Positions 8,562 through 17,006 of a stretch of 64,000 nt of DNA are shown here, one piece after another. Made by a program: the position numbers and the translations under genes. The notes under the pieces are model-generated. The model did no database searches, was not told the origin of the DNA, and saw only the letters and a program-made list of their open reading frames with translations. This stretch comes from Nonomuraea purpurea (GTDB lineage Bacteria; Actinomycetota; Actinomycetes; Streptosporangiales; Streptosporangiaceae), in NCBI RefSeq assembly GCF_042650645.1, contig NZ_JBHSBI010000033.1, positions 62,001 to 126,000 of the forward strand, in the 5' to 3' direction. Each line of letters opens with the position of its first letter. Positions within the stretch are counted from its first letter, which is position 1.

Positions 8562-9863
8562 TCAGGGGATCAGCCGCTCGGGCAGCCAGGTGGCCTGGGC
8601 CGTGGCGAGCTCGCCGTAAAGCGCCTCGGCGACCGTGAGCGAGGGGACCAGCGGGTTGGCGGCCATGGCGCGTACCGCGTCGGCGATCGTGCCGTCCCAG
8701 GCCGCCTTGGCCGTGAGGATCTGGTAGTCGGCGAGTTGGCGGGTGAGGCCGAGGACAGAGCGGGGCAGCGGCTGCTGCGGCTCAGGGTGGAAGCCCTTCG
8801 CGTCGACGGTCCCCCACAGTTCGACCACCGTTCGCTCGTCGAACCCGGGGAGCGCACCGCCGGTGTTGGGGATGTTGAACGGCAGCCGCGCGCCGGTGTC
8901 GTTGTAGAACGCGCTGATCGCCTCGATCGCCAGTTCCAGCTCGTGGATGCCGCCACGTGAGCGTGCCGGGTCGAGCTGCGGCGCGTCGGACTCGGCCTGC
9001 TCGCGGTAGTGCGCCCAGTAGTCGTCCAGCGAGCTCATGATGACCTCCGAGCGGGTCATCGGCGCGAGCTGCCGCTCGCGCAGGATCTCGTCCTTGAAGT
9101 AGTAGTAGGTGAAGTAGTCCGACGGGATCGACTCCATGGCCACGGCGAGGTGCAGCGCGCGCATGCCGTTGACGTTCTCGCTCGGCCGGTCCCGCAGCGC
9201 CTCCCAGCGTTCGCGCAGAATCGGGAAGGCGTCCTGGCCGTCGTAGGTCGCCTCGTTCGACCAGCAGTTGTGGTTGACCCCGGTCATGTTGGCGACCAGC
9301 TTGTCCGGGTCGAGACCCGCCGCCTTGGCCACGACGGGCGGGAAGACGATCGGGCCCTCGCAGAACGACACGATCGGGATGCCGGTGTTGTCGGCCACGG
9401 CCTGGGAGACGATGTTGACGGGGTTGGTGTAGTTGAAGATCCGCGCCTTCGGCGCGACGTCGGCGAGGTTCGCGCACAACTCCTTGATCACCTGCACCGA
9501 GCGCAGTGCCATCATCATTCCGCCGGGTCCTTGGGTCTCCTGGCCGATGACGCCGTGCTTCAGCGGGATCCGCTCGTCGATCGCCCGGGCCGCGAATCCG
9601 CCCGGGCGGAAGCTGGACAGCACCGCGTCGACGTCACGGAGCCCTTCGCGCTGGTCGGTGGTGGCGGTCACGGTGATGTCGAGACCGGCGTTGCGTGCCA
9701 TCTTCTCGGTGATCGTCTTGACGATCTCCAGATGTGCAAGGTCGAGATCGATCAGCACGAACTCCGAGCCGTCGAACTCCGCGCCGTGGTGCATGAACGA
9801 CGCCATCGTCCCGGGAGCGCGCGACGAACCTCCGCCGAGGTACGCGATCTTGATGCGGGCCAT
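8562..9863 (-). CDS. Glycoside hydrolase family 4 (NAD- and metal-dependent 6-phospho-glycosidase type)
   Basis: A 433-residue GH4 enzyme. The NAD site is at the N-terminus (AYLGGGSSRAPG, residues 7-18). NYTNPVN follows at 144-150. Predicted metal ligands are Cys168 (SFCEGP) and His198 (GVNHNCW). GH4 enzymes cleave glycosides by an oxidation-elimination route using NAD+ and usually Mn2+. Many act on 6-phospho-sugars, but some act on unphosphorylated galactosides or glucuronides. An ABC importer does not phosphorylate its cargo, so the kinase next door would have to supply the phosphate if this is a 6-phospho-glycosidase. Confidence 0.88.
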   Translation of the reverse strand: MARIKIAYLGGGSSRAPGTMASFMHHGAEFDGSEFVLIDLDLAHLEIVKTITEKMARNAGLDITVTATTDQREGLRDVDAVLSSFRPGGFAARAIDERIPLKHGVIGQETQGPGGMMMALRSVQVIKELCANLADVAPKARIFNYTNPVNIVSQAVADNTGIPIVSFCEGPIVFPPVVAKAAGLDPDKLVANMTGVNHNCWSNEATYDGQDAFPILRERWEALRDRPSENVNGMRALHLAVAMESIPSDYFTYYYFKDEILRERQLAPMTRSEVIMSSLDDYWAHYREQAESDAPQLDPARSRGGIHELELAIEAISAFYNDTGARLPFNIPNTGGALPGFDERTVVELWGTVDAKGFHPEPQQPLPRSVLGLTRQLADYQILTAKAAWDGTIADAVRAMAANPLVPSLTVAEALYGELATAQATWLPERLIP

Positions 9864-9913
9864 CTGTCTCCTTCAGGGTCTCGATAGAGGGTGGGGGCCG
9901 GTCAGGGACGTTG

Positions 9914-10720
9914 CTACGCGGGCTGCCCGGCCACCAGGCCGGTCGCCTCGTCGGCGAGCAGGCGAGGCCGGGCGCAGTCGCTCAGGACGGTGGCGGGCCA
10001 GTCGGGGTCGTAGCTCCGGGCCGCGGTGAGCCGGCGCGCCGCCTCGGCCTTGTCCGCGCCGTGCACCACCATCACGACGCGCTTGGAGTGCTCACGGATG
10101 GTCCCGACGCCCACGGTCACGCCGTACGCGGGGACCTCGTCCAGCCCGCCGAACGTCGGGAAGGTGACGAGGTTGTCGCGGCGGGTGCGTTCGGCCAGCG
10201 TCACGACGCGGGTGCGCGTGTCCACGCCGGTGCCGGGCGGGTTGAAGGCGACGTGCCCGTCGCTCGAGCCGGAGGCCAGGATGAACAGGTCGACGCCGCC
10301 GATGGCGGCGATCCGGCGGTCGTACTCGTCGGGGTCGGCGGGATCGGGCACCCAGAACCTGTCGGGGGTGATGCCCCGGCTGGGGGCCGCCGCGTTGAGC
10401 GCCTCGACGATCTCCGTCCTGCCGAAGCGCACGCAGCTGTGTGGCAGGTCGGGGGCGATACGACAGAACAGGCCGGTGTGCTCGCCTCGGACGACGTACT
10501 CGTCCATCATGACGATCACCACATGAGCCAGGTCCAGCCTCCGGCTCGCGACCTCGTTCGCGAGCGCCGAGTAGGTGCTGCGCGCGCTGCGTCCGCCGGG
10601 GCAGCCGAGAACGTATGGCCGGCCGTCGCGGGCGGCGTCCTCGATCTCCGTCGCGATCTCTGCGGCGAGGGCGCGCCCCAGAACCTGGGGATCGGGGAAC
10701 ACGGTTGGCGGCACGCGCAC
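9914..10720 (-). CDS. NagB/SugarP-isomerase-like protein with altered active site
   Basis: A 268-residue member of the glucosamine-6-phosphate deaminase / 6-phosphogluconolactonase superfamily. The DEY motif (D73) and DGH motif (D154, H156) of NagB are present. The position of the NagB catalytic glutamate (seven residues after the DGH aspartate) is proline here: AFNPPG instead of AFNEP. The usual deaminase mechanism would therefore be impaired, and the protein may isomerise a different sugar phosphate, hydrolyse a lactone, or act as a sensor. It is the first gene of the run towards GH4 and the kinase, 50 bases upstream of GH4, with its own operator-like sites upstream. Confidence 0.82.
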   Translation of the reverse strand: MRVPPTVFPDPQVLGRALAAEIATEIEDAARDGRPYVLGCPGGRSARSTYSALANEVASRRLDLAHVVIVMMDEYVVRGEHTGLFCRIAPDLPHSCVRFGRTEIVEALNAAAPSRGITPDRFWVPDPADPDEYDRRIAAIGGVDLFILASGSSDGHVAFNPPGTGVDTRTRVVTLAERTRRDNLVTFPTFGGLDEVPAYGVTVGVGTIREHSKRVVMVVHGADKAEAARRLTAARSYDPDWPATVLSDCARPRLLADEATGLVAGQPA

Positions 10721-10738
10721 AGACTCAACTCCTTTATG

Positions 10739-10768
10739 GACCAGTTATACCAAGAAGCGTAGCTTGGT
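10739..10768. promoter_or_regulatory. TGGT/ACCA operator-like sites upstream of the NagB-like gene
   Basis: An inverted repeat ACCAAG-N8-CTTGGT (10749-10768) lies 29-48 bases before the NagB-like start. It is next to GACCAGTTATACC, which shares half-sites with the palindrome at 6634. This is the arrangement expected if the same GntR regulator controls both transcription units. Confidence 0.5.
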
Positions 10769-10845
10769 CTTTCTGGTTAATGCAATGGGCGTGAGTGTCC
10801 CCCGGCTGGAGCCCCAAACGGACGATCCCCCGACGCTGAGCGGCA

Positions 10846-11140
10846 GCGACAGGCGGAACCTCAAGTGGGATCTCGGCCGGTTCGGCAAGGGTGCTCGCGG
10901 CTCGGGCCCGAGGGAACGGATGGTCCCGCTGATCAACAACGCGGGCGGGACGCTGCGCTGGTTCGTCGAGGACGTCTGGGGCCAGCTCGGTGACGACCAC
11001 CCCCGGCCTGGTGTTCCGTTGCTGCCCTCTGAGCGGAAAACGCCGACGGGACAATCCGCTCCGCGCTGGCCAGGGCCGCCGCAACTCACCTAACGGACTG
11101 TCACCCCGCACGCCCTGCGGCATTTCTGCGCCTCCCAGCC
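10846..11140 (+). pseudogene. Remnant of a tyrosine recombinase (phage-type integrase)
   Basis: The plus frame reads KGARGSGPRERMVPLINN and then LRWFVEDVWGQLGDDHPRPG and PLLPSERK, the mid-catalytic region of a common actinobacterial tyrosine integrase. After an in-frame TAA at 11091-11093, still in the same frame, it continues TPHALRHFCASQ, the H-x-x-R box. The segment between SERK and this box is shortened, and both the N-terminal part and the catalytic-Tyr end are missing, so it is dead. Apart from operator sites at each end, it is the only recognisable content of the 581-base gap between the NagB-like and TetR genes. Confidence 0.75.
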
Positions 11141-11267
11141 GCTCAAGCCCGCGGCCTCCCGACTCCAGCCCGGCGGTACTCCCACGCATCCCGCCGGCGA
11201 GGACAGGGGCCCGGGCGAAAGGGTCTTCTGTGTGTCGCTGCGCGGCCCCCGAGGAATACTTAGTCAT

Positions 11268-11295
11268 TTGATTTAATCACCCGATCAAGTACGCT
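11268..11295 (+). promoter_or_regulatory. Promoter and probable self-operator of the TetR gene
   Basis: TTGATT (11268-11273), a 16-base spacer and TACGCT (11290-11295) end six bases before the ATG, giving a leaderless-type promoter. TTGAT and ATCAA form an inverted repeat (TTGAT-N11-ATCAA) spanning the spacer, a likely site for the repressor itself. Confidence 0.5.
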
Positions 11296-11301
11296 GGAAG
11301 C

Positions 11302-12030
11302 ATGGCCATCACAACAGCTCGGGCGGCTGAGTCGCGTGGCGACCAGACGCGAGAGTCTCTGCTCGTGGCAGCAACGACAGCCTTCGCACGGGATGGCTTT
11401 CACGCGGTGACCACGCGGCAGATCGCCGATCTCGCGCACGTGAATCAGGCGCTGATCGGTTATCACTTCGGTGGCAAGGAAGGGCTGTACGCAGCGGTCG
11501 TCGAACGTGTCGCCACCCAGATCGGCGCCCACACCGGACCGTTGCTCGGGCGCATCGAGTCCGCGCTCGAGCAGACTCGGGCGGAGACGAAGCCGGCCGA
11601 GCTTCAAGATCGCCTGCTTCCCGCGCTTCTCGAACTCACCGACGCCGTGGCGGCGTTGCTGTTGCACGACGATTCGGTCGAGTGGATGCAACTGATCCTG
11701 CGCGAGCAGCAGATGCCGACATCCGCGCTCGATTCCCTGTACGACGGCTTCATGGGCCGCATCGCCGCGGCGATCACCAAGGTGGCGCGAAGGCTGCGCG
11801 TCGACCAGGACGAGACCGCGAACCGGGTGCTCGCGGCCACGATCATGGGTCAGCTTGTGGTGCTCCGCTCCGGCCATGCGGGTTTCATGCGCCATGTGGG
11901 CTGGGGCGAGATCGACGATGCCCGCATCGCCCGCGTTCAGCAGGTCCTGCGCGGCAACGTGACCGTTCTCCTCACGCCGACGCAGGCGGAGCCGGAGGAC
12001 GCTCGACCGGCTCAGGCGGCGAAGGGATAG
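11302..12030 (+). CDS. TetR-family regulator, CecR/YbiH type
   Basis: A 242-residue repressor. The N-terminal helix-turn-helix covers residues ~16-62 (TRQIADLAHVNQALIGYHFG). The large all-alpha C-terminal domain is of the CecR/YbiH type. It ends 3 bases before the carboxylesterase start, so they form an operon, and the esterase or its substrate is likely what it controls. The ligand is unknown. Confidence 0.88.
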   Translation: MAITTARAAESRGDQTRESLLVAATTAFARDGFHAVTTRQIADLAHVNQALIGYHFGGKEGLYAAVVERVATQIGAHTGPLLGRIESALEQTRAETKPAELQDRLLPALLELTDAVAALLLHDDSVEWMQLILREQQMPTSALDSLYDGFMGRIAAAITKVARRLRVDQDETANRVLAATIMGQLVVLRSGHAGFMRHVGWGEIDDARIARVQQVLRGNVTVLLTPTQAEPEDARPAQAAKG

Positions 12031-12033
12031 CCG

Positions 12034-13557
12034 GTGATGCACACGATCGTGGAGACCCGGCAAGGCCCGATCCAGGGGTGCGCCGAGGACGGCATCGGCA
12101 GGTTCTTCGGCATCCCTTATGCCGCGCCGCCTGTGGGCGCGTTGCGGTGGCGCCCGCCTGATCCCGCGCCCGGCTGGACGCGAGTGAGACAGGCGACCGA
12201 GTTCGGTCCGATCTGCCCGCAGACCGCAGGTGCGGTGTTCACGCCCCGCGCGTCCCGGCAGGATGAGGACTGCCTGTACCTGAACGTGTGGACCGCCACC
12301 GTGGACCCGCAGGCCAAACAGCCGGTGATGGTCTGGATTCACGGCGGCGGGTATCTCGGTGGCGGCGGCTGCGAGGACGGCACGGACGGCTCGGCTCTGG
12401 CCGGGCTGGGCGTCACGGTCGTCAGCTTCAACTATCGGTTGGGGGCGTTCGGGTACCTCGCCCATCCTGACTTCGGCAGCAACTTCGGTCTGCAGGACCA
12501 GATCGCGGCTTTGCAGTGGGTGCAGCAGCACATCACGCAGTTCGGCGGCGACCCCGAGCGCGTGACCGTCTTCGGCCAGTCCGCCGGCGCTCACTCCGTA
12601 CGCACCCTGTTGAGCAGCCCATCAGCAGCGGGCCTGTTCCACCGGGCGATCCTGCAAAGCGGCGGCGGCGAGCGGTTCACCTTCGACGCCAAGCAGCCCG
12701 GCGAGCGGACCTACGCCGCCAGCCAGGCATTCATCGCCCACCTGGGCGGCGGCGGTCCGCAGCAGCTACGGCAGATACCCACCGAAATGGTCAAGCAGGC
12801 CTCGCATCTGTTCAGCGGGGTAATCCCCAAACGCGGGCGGGTGCACACGCCGGCGAACCTGGCGTGGATGCCGGTGACCGACGGCGACATCGTGCCCGCC
12901 GACGCGGGCACGCGTCCGCCGGCGCCGGTGCCGTTGCTGCTGGGCTACACACACAACGAGGCCAGGTACTTCATCAAGCCGGGCATGCTCCCCTACAACC
13001 GCCTCCTCCTCTGGGTCCTCACCAAAGCCCTCGCCGGCCCCCAGGCCCGGGCCGTACGCTCCGAGCTCGCCACGAGCGCAGGGTCCCTGTACGACAGATT
13101 CGACCGCGCCTACACCGCTGCCGTCTTCGCCGAGCCGTTGCTCGCCACCACCGAGCGCCTGCTGTCGTCCGGCCACGAGTTCTACTGCTACCGCTTCGAC
13201 CGCGTCTCACCCGGAGCCGAGAAGTCCGACGTCCGGGTGCAGCACACCGCCGAACTGCGCTACCTGTTCGGCACCTTGACCACCGACGGCTACGACGACG
13301 TAGACCAGCAGGTATCAGCCCGCATCCAGGCGCACTGGGTCGCCTTCGCCCGCGACGGCGCACCGACCGCGGACAGGTCCTGGCCGCGCTACGACGACCT
13401 CGCCCGTATCGCAGTCATCGCCGACACACCTGGACAGGGGCGCATCGACGACGACCCGATCGCCGCTCTCATCCACCTGCGGCGCACGAGAGGGCCGGGG
13501 GTGCGCAGCGGCCGGAAGTTCCCCTCACGTCCGGCCTCGGGCAGGGAGAAGTTGTAG
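12034..13557 (+). CDS. Type-B carboxylesterase, with a tail read through transposon DNA
   Basis: About 507 residues, alpha/beta hydrolase fold. The oxyanion region is HGGGYLGGGG and the nucleophile elbow FGQSAGAHS places Ser183. There is no signal peptide, so it is cytosolic. GTG at 12034 or ATG at 12037 follow GAAGGGA. The last ~20 residues (from about RSGRKFPSRPAS to the stop) are the reverse complement of the Tn3-transposase remnant, so the natural end was replaced by read-through into inserted DNA. The catalytic core seems complete and the enzyme may still work. It is coupled to the TetR gene. Confidence 0.87.
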   Translation: MMHTIVETRQGPIQGCAEDGIGRFFGIPYAAPPVGALRWRPPDPAPGWTRVRQATEFGPICPQTAGAVFTPRASRQDEDCLYLNVWTATVDPQAKQPVMVWIHGGGYLGGGGCEDGTDGSALAGLGVTVVSFNYRLGAFGYLAHPDFGSNFGLQDQIAALQWVQQHITQFGGDPERVTVFGQSAGAHSVRTLLSSPSAAGLFHRAILQSGGGERFTFDAKQPGERTYAASQAFIAHLGGGGPQQLRQIPTEMVKQASHLFSGVIPKRGRVHTPANLAWMPVTDGDIVPADAGTRPPAPVPLLLGYTHNEARYFIKPGMLPYNRLLLWVLTKALAGPQARAVRSELATSAGSLYDRFDRAYTAAVFAEPLLATTERLLSSGHEFYCYRFDRVSPGAEKSDVRVQHTAELRYLFGTLTTDGYDDVDQQVSARIQAHWVAFARDGAPTADRSWPRYDDLARIAVIADTPGQGRIDDDPIAALIHLRRTRGPGVRSGRKFPSRPASGREKL

Positions 13558-13754
13558 CGGCCCAGGAAGTTCAGCCACTCGAATCCGAGCGGGAACATGC
13601 GGGCAATGTCGGCGGTGGCGATCTTCTTGCCCTTGGCGCGGATCCGCTCCGGCGCCCTCGCCGTGTAGATCGTGTTCCACAGAATGCAGCCGTTCGTCAT
13701 CAGCCCCAACACCCCTAGTTGATCTTCCTGGCCCTCCTGGTACTTATGCGGCAG
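13500..13754 (-). pseudogene. C-terminal remnant of a Tn3-family transposase
   Basis: On the minus strand the frame reads KYQEGQEDQLGVLGLMTNG, CILWNTIYTARAPERIRAKG and FPLGFEWLNFLGRYNFSLPE. These are the end of the DDE domain of Tn3 transposases (EGQEDQLG, LWNT.Y, PL....LNxLGRY.F). Only about 85 residues remain, with no start and no catalytic triad. It overlaps the 3' end of the esterase gene. The adjoining bases up to 13843 hold nothing else recognisable. Confidence 0.75.
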
Positions 13755-13843
13755 GGCTGAGCGGCTCGCGCGGCGACCGACGCGGCCAGAGCCGCGGGGT
13801 CGCCGGTGCCGGCCTCCCAGGCATGACGTGGCTGCGGACGCGG

Positions 13844-14107
13844 TCAGTCGAAGACCTGGGCGATCGAGACCTTGATCCGCCGGGGATAGCTGTCGATGAC
13901 GAGATACCAATGGTCGTCGTAGGGCACCTCCAGGACGACGGGGCTGACGTCGTAGAAGCCGCCGTAAAACTCGTACTCATCGTTGTCGAGGTAGGCCTGG
14001 TAGTCCTCGGCGTCCATGAGACACACCCGGGCGGTCGAGCCACGCAGCTCCACCTCGAAGCAGGCGCCGCCTGCGGTGGAGCCGAGGTCAAAGTAGAGAT
14101 GCTGCAC
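13844..14107 (-). CDS. DUF1883 domain protein
   Basis: About 87 residues from GTG 14107 (start uncertain; no strong ribosome site, and the frame is open further upstream to 14305). The sequence VQHLYFDLGS, VELRGSTARVCLMD, EYEFYGGFYDVSPVVLEVP and WYLVIDSYP matches the small beta-sandwich DUF1883 family, which occurs alone or joined to TIR domains in other bacteria. Its role is unknown. It sits between the transposase relic and the flavoenzyme gene and may belong to the displaced DNA. No membrane or signal segment. Confidence 0.65.
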   Translation of the reverse strand: MQHLYFDLGSTAGGACFEVELRGSTARVCLMDAEDYQAYLDNDEYEFYGGFYDVSPVVLEVPYDDHWYLVIDSYPRRIKVSIAQVFD

Positions 14108-14240
14108 ACATCGTTTGTAGCCGGTCACGCACTGGACAGGAAGCAGCGTCGCGGAACGGGGCACTCGGACGCGCAGGTCCTGCGACACCGCGCCCTTCGC
14201 CTGGCGGCGAAACTCGGCACGGGTGATCCGGCTGCGGACT

Positions 14241-15689
14241 TCACGGTCCCGGAGGGAAGACGCCCTGGCCCGGAGTGAGGATTCCGTCGGGGTCGTAGCG
14301 TTCATGGGCCGCCTCGAAGGCGGCCCATGCGGGGCCGTAGTGGGTGCGCCACTCCTCAGGCGTGGTGGGTATGGAGCCGACCGGGTACTGGTAACCCCCG
14401 ACGGCTTGGGCGCGCAGGTAGAGGGAACGGTTGGCCTCCACCATGTCCTGCGGGCTCTCGGCTCCGTGCGAGGCGGTTCTGAGCAGGGTGAAAAGGAAGA
14501 CCGTCTCCTCGTCGGGTATGCGCAGCAAGGGCAGGTTCAGGCGGGCGCGGGGGAAGGGATAGAGCAGGACTACGCCGCTGGCGCCGACCTCGGTCTCGGT
14601 CAGGTCCTTGATGACGGCCTCCACGAAGGCGTCGGTGCGGCTCGCGGGCAGGAACATGTTCCACCAGGGGTGCGGACGGTACCACTCGCCTGTGGACTTC
14701 AGATAGGCGACGCCCGCGGCGAGCCGGTTGAGGAAGTCGAAGTAGGACATGTCCTGGATCTGCCGGTCGCCGGGCTGGTCGCCCAGACCGTCGAGAAGCC
14801 TGGCGTCGTCGGGCGGGGTCGTGCCGTTGAAGAAGGCGGCCGCTTCAAGCTGGTAACTCCAGCCGGTGGAGTCGGCCGGCAGCCCGAGCTCTCCCTCCAC
14901 GTAGGCGAAGCGGCCGTCGTTGACCACGCGCCGCTGGTCGGCGGTCAGCGCGGCGACGCTCGGGTAGGAGAGCAGGTAGTGGCGGACCGTCGCGGGGGCG
15001 GGCAGCAGGCGCACGGTGGCCTTGGTGATGATACCGCACTGTCCTCTTCCAGCCAGCGCCGCGTGGAAGAGGTCGGGGTGCAGCTGCGCGGAACACCTCC
15101 TCAGGTTGGCCTCCCCCGTGACGACCTCCAGCTCCACGACGCTGTCCGCCTGGGATCCGTGGTGGTGGGTCTGGCCGCCGACACCGCCCACCGAGAGCGT
15201 GCCGCCGACCGAGAGCTCCAGGTAGTCGGTGAAGACCGGAGGGGTCAGGCCGTGGGCCAGGGTCGCCTGCGCCAAGCTGCTCCAGAGCGCGCCCGCCTCC
15301 ACGACGGCCGTGTTCCCCCGCACCTCAACCGCGTTGAGCGGGGCCATGTCGATGATCAGACCGCCCGCGACCTGGCCCTGACCGAAGGTGGCGTGTCCCT
15401 GGCCGCGTGCGGCCACCTGCAGGTTGTGCGTCCGGCAGTACTTCATCATCACCATGATGTCCGACACGGCGCCGGGCTCCAGCACGGCTCCGGGGGTCCG
15501 ATGGACCAGGTGCCCGAAGTCGTCGGCCGCCTGGCCGCGCGAGGCGGGATCGGTCACCACCTTGCCCTTCAGCGGCGGCAGGTCGACCATCCCCTGAGAC
15601 TGGGCGGCGTCGGTGACCCACGTGCGCGTGGACGGGTCGAAGCCGACCACGGCCGTGAGGAACGCCCGTCTCCACGGATGCCACGTCAT
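14241..15689 (-). CDS. FAD-linked oxidoreductase, cytokinin dehydrogenase-like
   Basis: A 482-residue PCMH-type flavoenzyme. AAAGGA stands before the ATG at 15689. The FAD domain covers ~55-230, with the motif RGQGHAT in which His99 is the expected covalent flavin attachment site. The C-terminal substrate domain contains HPWWNMFLPASRTDAF, a hallmark of cytokinin oxidase/dehydrogenase, and ends with ERYDPDGILTPGQGVF. Such enzymes oxidatively remove the side chain of isoprenoid cytokinins; other amines or alcohols are possible substrates. No convincing secretion signal. It stands alone with its own ribosome site. Confidence 0.83.
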   Translation of the reverse strand: MTWHPWRRAFLTAVVGFDPSTRTWVTDAAQSQGMVDLPPLKGKVVTDPASRGQAADDFGHLVHRTPGAVLEPGAVSDIMVMMKYCRTHNLQVAARGQGHATFGQGQVAGGLIIDMAPLNAVEVRGNTAVVEAGALWSSLAQATLAHGLTPPVFTDYLELSVGGTLSVGGVGGQTHHHGSQADSVVELEVVTGEANLRRCSAQLHPDLFHAALAGRGQCGIITKATVRLLPAPATVRHYLLSYPSVAALTADQRRVVNDGRFAYVEGELGLPADSTGWSYQLEAAAFFNGTTPPDDARLLDGLGDQPGDRQIQDMSYFDFLNRLAAGVAYLKSTGEWYRPHPWWNMFLPASRTDAFVEAVIKDLTETEVGASGVVLLYPFPRARLNLPLLRIPDEETVFLFTLLRTASHGAESPQDMVEANRSLYLRAQAVGGYQYPVGSIPTTPEEWRTHYGPAWAAFEAAHERYDPDGILTPGQGVFPPGP

Positions 15690-15907
15690 ACCCGATCCTT
15701 TCGCAGCACGGTCACGTCTCGTCGATAATCGCCGACGGCACCCGGCGACGCCACCCGCACGAAACTGGATGACAGCTACAAAAGGGTTACTACGGCGGGC
15801 GTCCAGCACGTGCCGCGCTGACTTCCGAGAACGCCCATCCCCGGAGCTGATCAAGGTTAGAGTGATGGCGACAACCCCGGCCCAAGCCTGGTTACTCCTC
15901 GGTAACG

Positions 15908-16624
15908 CTACAGTGCGTGCCATGTGATGCGGGCGATGTGGGCGTCGCGTTCCTCCTCGGTACTGGGGCGGCCGGCGATCCCGGGTCGTTGTTGCCACGG
16001 TTTCGGGCCCTGCGGCCGGCGGAACTCGATCCCCATGGCTTCCAGGCGCAGCAGGTGAGTTTCCATGCGCTCGCGGAAACCGGGCAGGTCACGCAGGCAG
16101 GCCGGAGTCCACAGGACTTCCGCGATCGCCGCCAGGCGGGGGAAGGCGAAATAGTCGACCACACGTCCGGAGTCCATGTACTCCGTCCAGATGTTGGCCT
16201 GGCCCCCGACCACATGGGCGGCTTCCTCGGGAGAAAGCTCCGCGGGTACCGGCTCGAAGGCGTAGACGCGGTCGAGGTCCAGGACGACGGACTGCGGTAT
16301 CGGCTCGGTGTCCAGGCCGGATTGCCGGTAGTCGAGGTAGGCGTAGTTGTCGGGGCAGCTGATCACGTCGTGGCCCCGGCGGGCCGCGACGACGGCGCCG
16401 GACATGCCGCGCCAGGACAGGAGCGTCGCCCCGGCCGGCAGGTCGTCTTCGAGCAGGTCGTCCCAGCCGAGCATGCGGCGGCCGTGCCCGGCCAGGTGAC
16501 GGCCGATGCGGCCCAGGAACCATCCCGGCAACCGGTCCACGCTGTCGAGGCCGAGTTCGGCGGCTCTGGCCCGCGAGGCTGGATCGTCGCGCCGGCGGGC
16601 CTTCGGGGCTTGGTCGCCGCCCAC
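15908..16624 (-). pseudogene. 5'-truncated GH20 beta-N-acetylhexosaminidase
   Basis: About 238 residues match the C-terminal half of GH20 barrels: GWDDLLEDDLPAGATLLSWR, then GHDVISCPDNYAYLDYRQ and VVGGQANIWTEYM and AAIAEVLWTP. The fragment begins at VGGDQAPK, which corresponds to the catalytic GGDE motif, with the acid/base Glu replaced by Gln. A stop (TAA near 16645) lies just upstream in the frame. Everything N-terminal is missing, so it should be inactive. It would have released GlcNAc, which fits the amino-sugar locus about 5 kb away. Confidence 0.75.
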
Positions 16625-16649
16625 GCTCGTCCGATCACCTTACCTACGC

Positions 16650-16769
16650 GGTCCGAACGTTGTGATCAGCAACGGCACCGCTCAGGTGCCCTCCGGCCCC
16701 GGCCTGGGCGTGGAGGTCGACGAGGACGCGGTCCGGGCCCTGGCCGTCCCTCAACCGGCCTGGTCATAG
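16650..16769 (+). pseudogene. C-terminal tail of an enolase-superfamily (mandelate racemase type) enzyme
   Basis: The plus frame reads NVVISNGTAQVPSGPGLGVE and then VDEDAVRAL before a TAG. This is the typical last strand and tail of mandelate racemase/muconate-lactonising enzymes (G.h.vP..PGLGv.vd...v). Only about 39 codons are left, abutting the truncated GH20 end, so both were cut at the same place. Confidence 0.5.
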
Positions 16770-16845
16770 GCCGTGCGCGACCATCCGCGCTGCTCGCTCG
16801 CCAACGTCGATCAGGAGATTGCTTGCCGCCTGGCAACTCACGGAT

Positions 16846-16896
16846 GTCCGACGATTCGTAGGAGCCCGCGCCGGCGCCGACGTTGATGACGGTGCA
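16846..16896 (-). pseudogene. Possible SAM-methyltransferase motif I fragment
   Basis: A 17-codon minus-strand stretch reads CTVINVGAGAGSYESSD, very like motif I of class I methyltransferases (VvNVGAGTGSYEP.D). There is no recognisable continuation on either side. It is short enough to be chance, but it sits in a gap already full of gene fragments. The rest of 16770-17006 shows nothing. Confidence 0.3.
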
Positions 16897-17006
16897 GACG
16901 GAGATAAAACATGACAGCAGATGTCGGGTTTTGGGGTCAGCATGGTTTCGCCGGTAGGCGCTGATGAAGGACGTGGGCCGAGCCCTACGGATAGACAAGG
17001 ACCGCA

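Noticed and set aside
15661..15689. Twin-arginine export signal at the start of the cytokinin-dehydrogenase-like protein (WRRAFLTAVVG)
   Set aside because: The hydrophobic stretch after the arginines is too short and followed by charged residues; no cleavage site.
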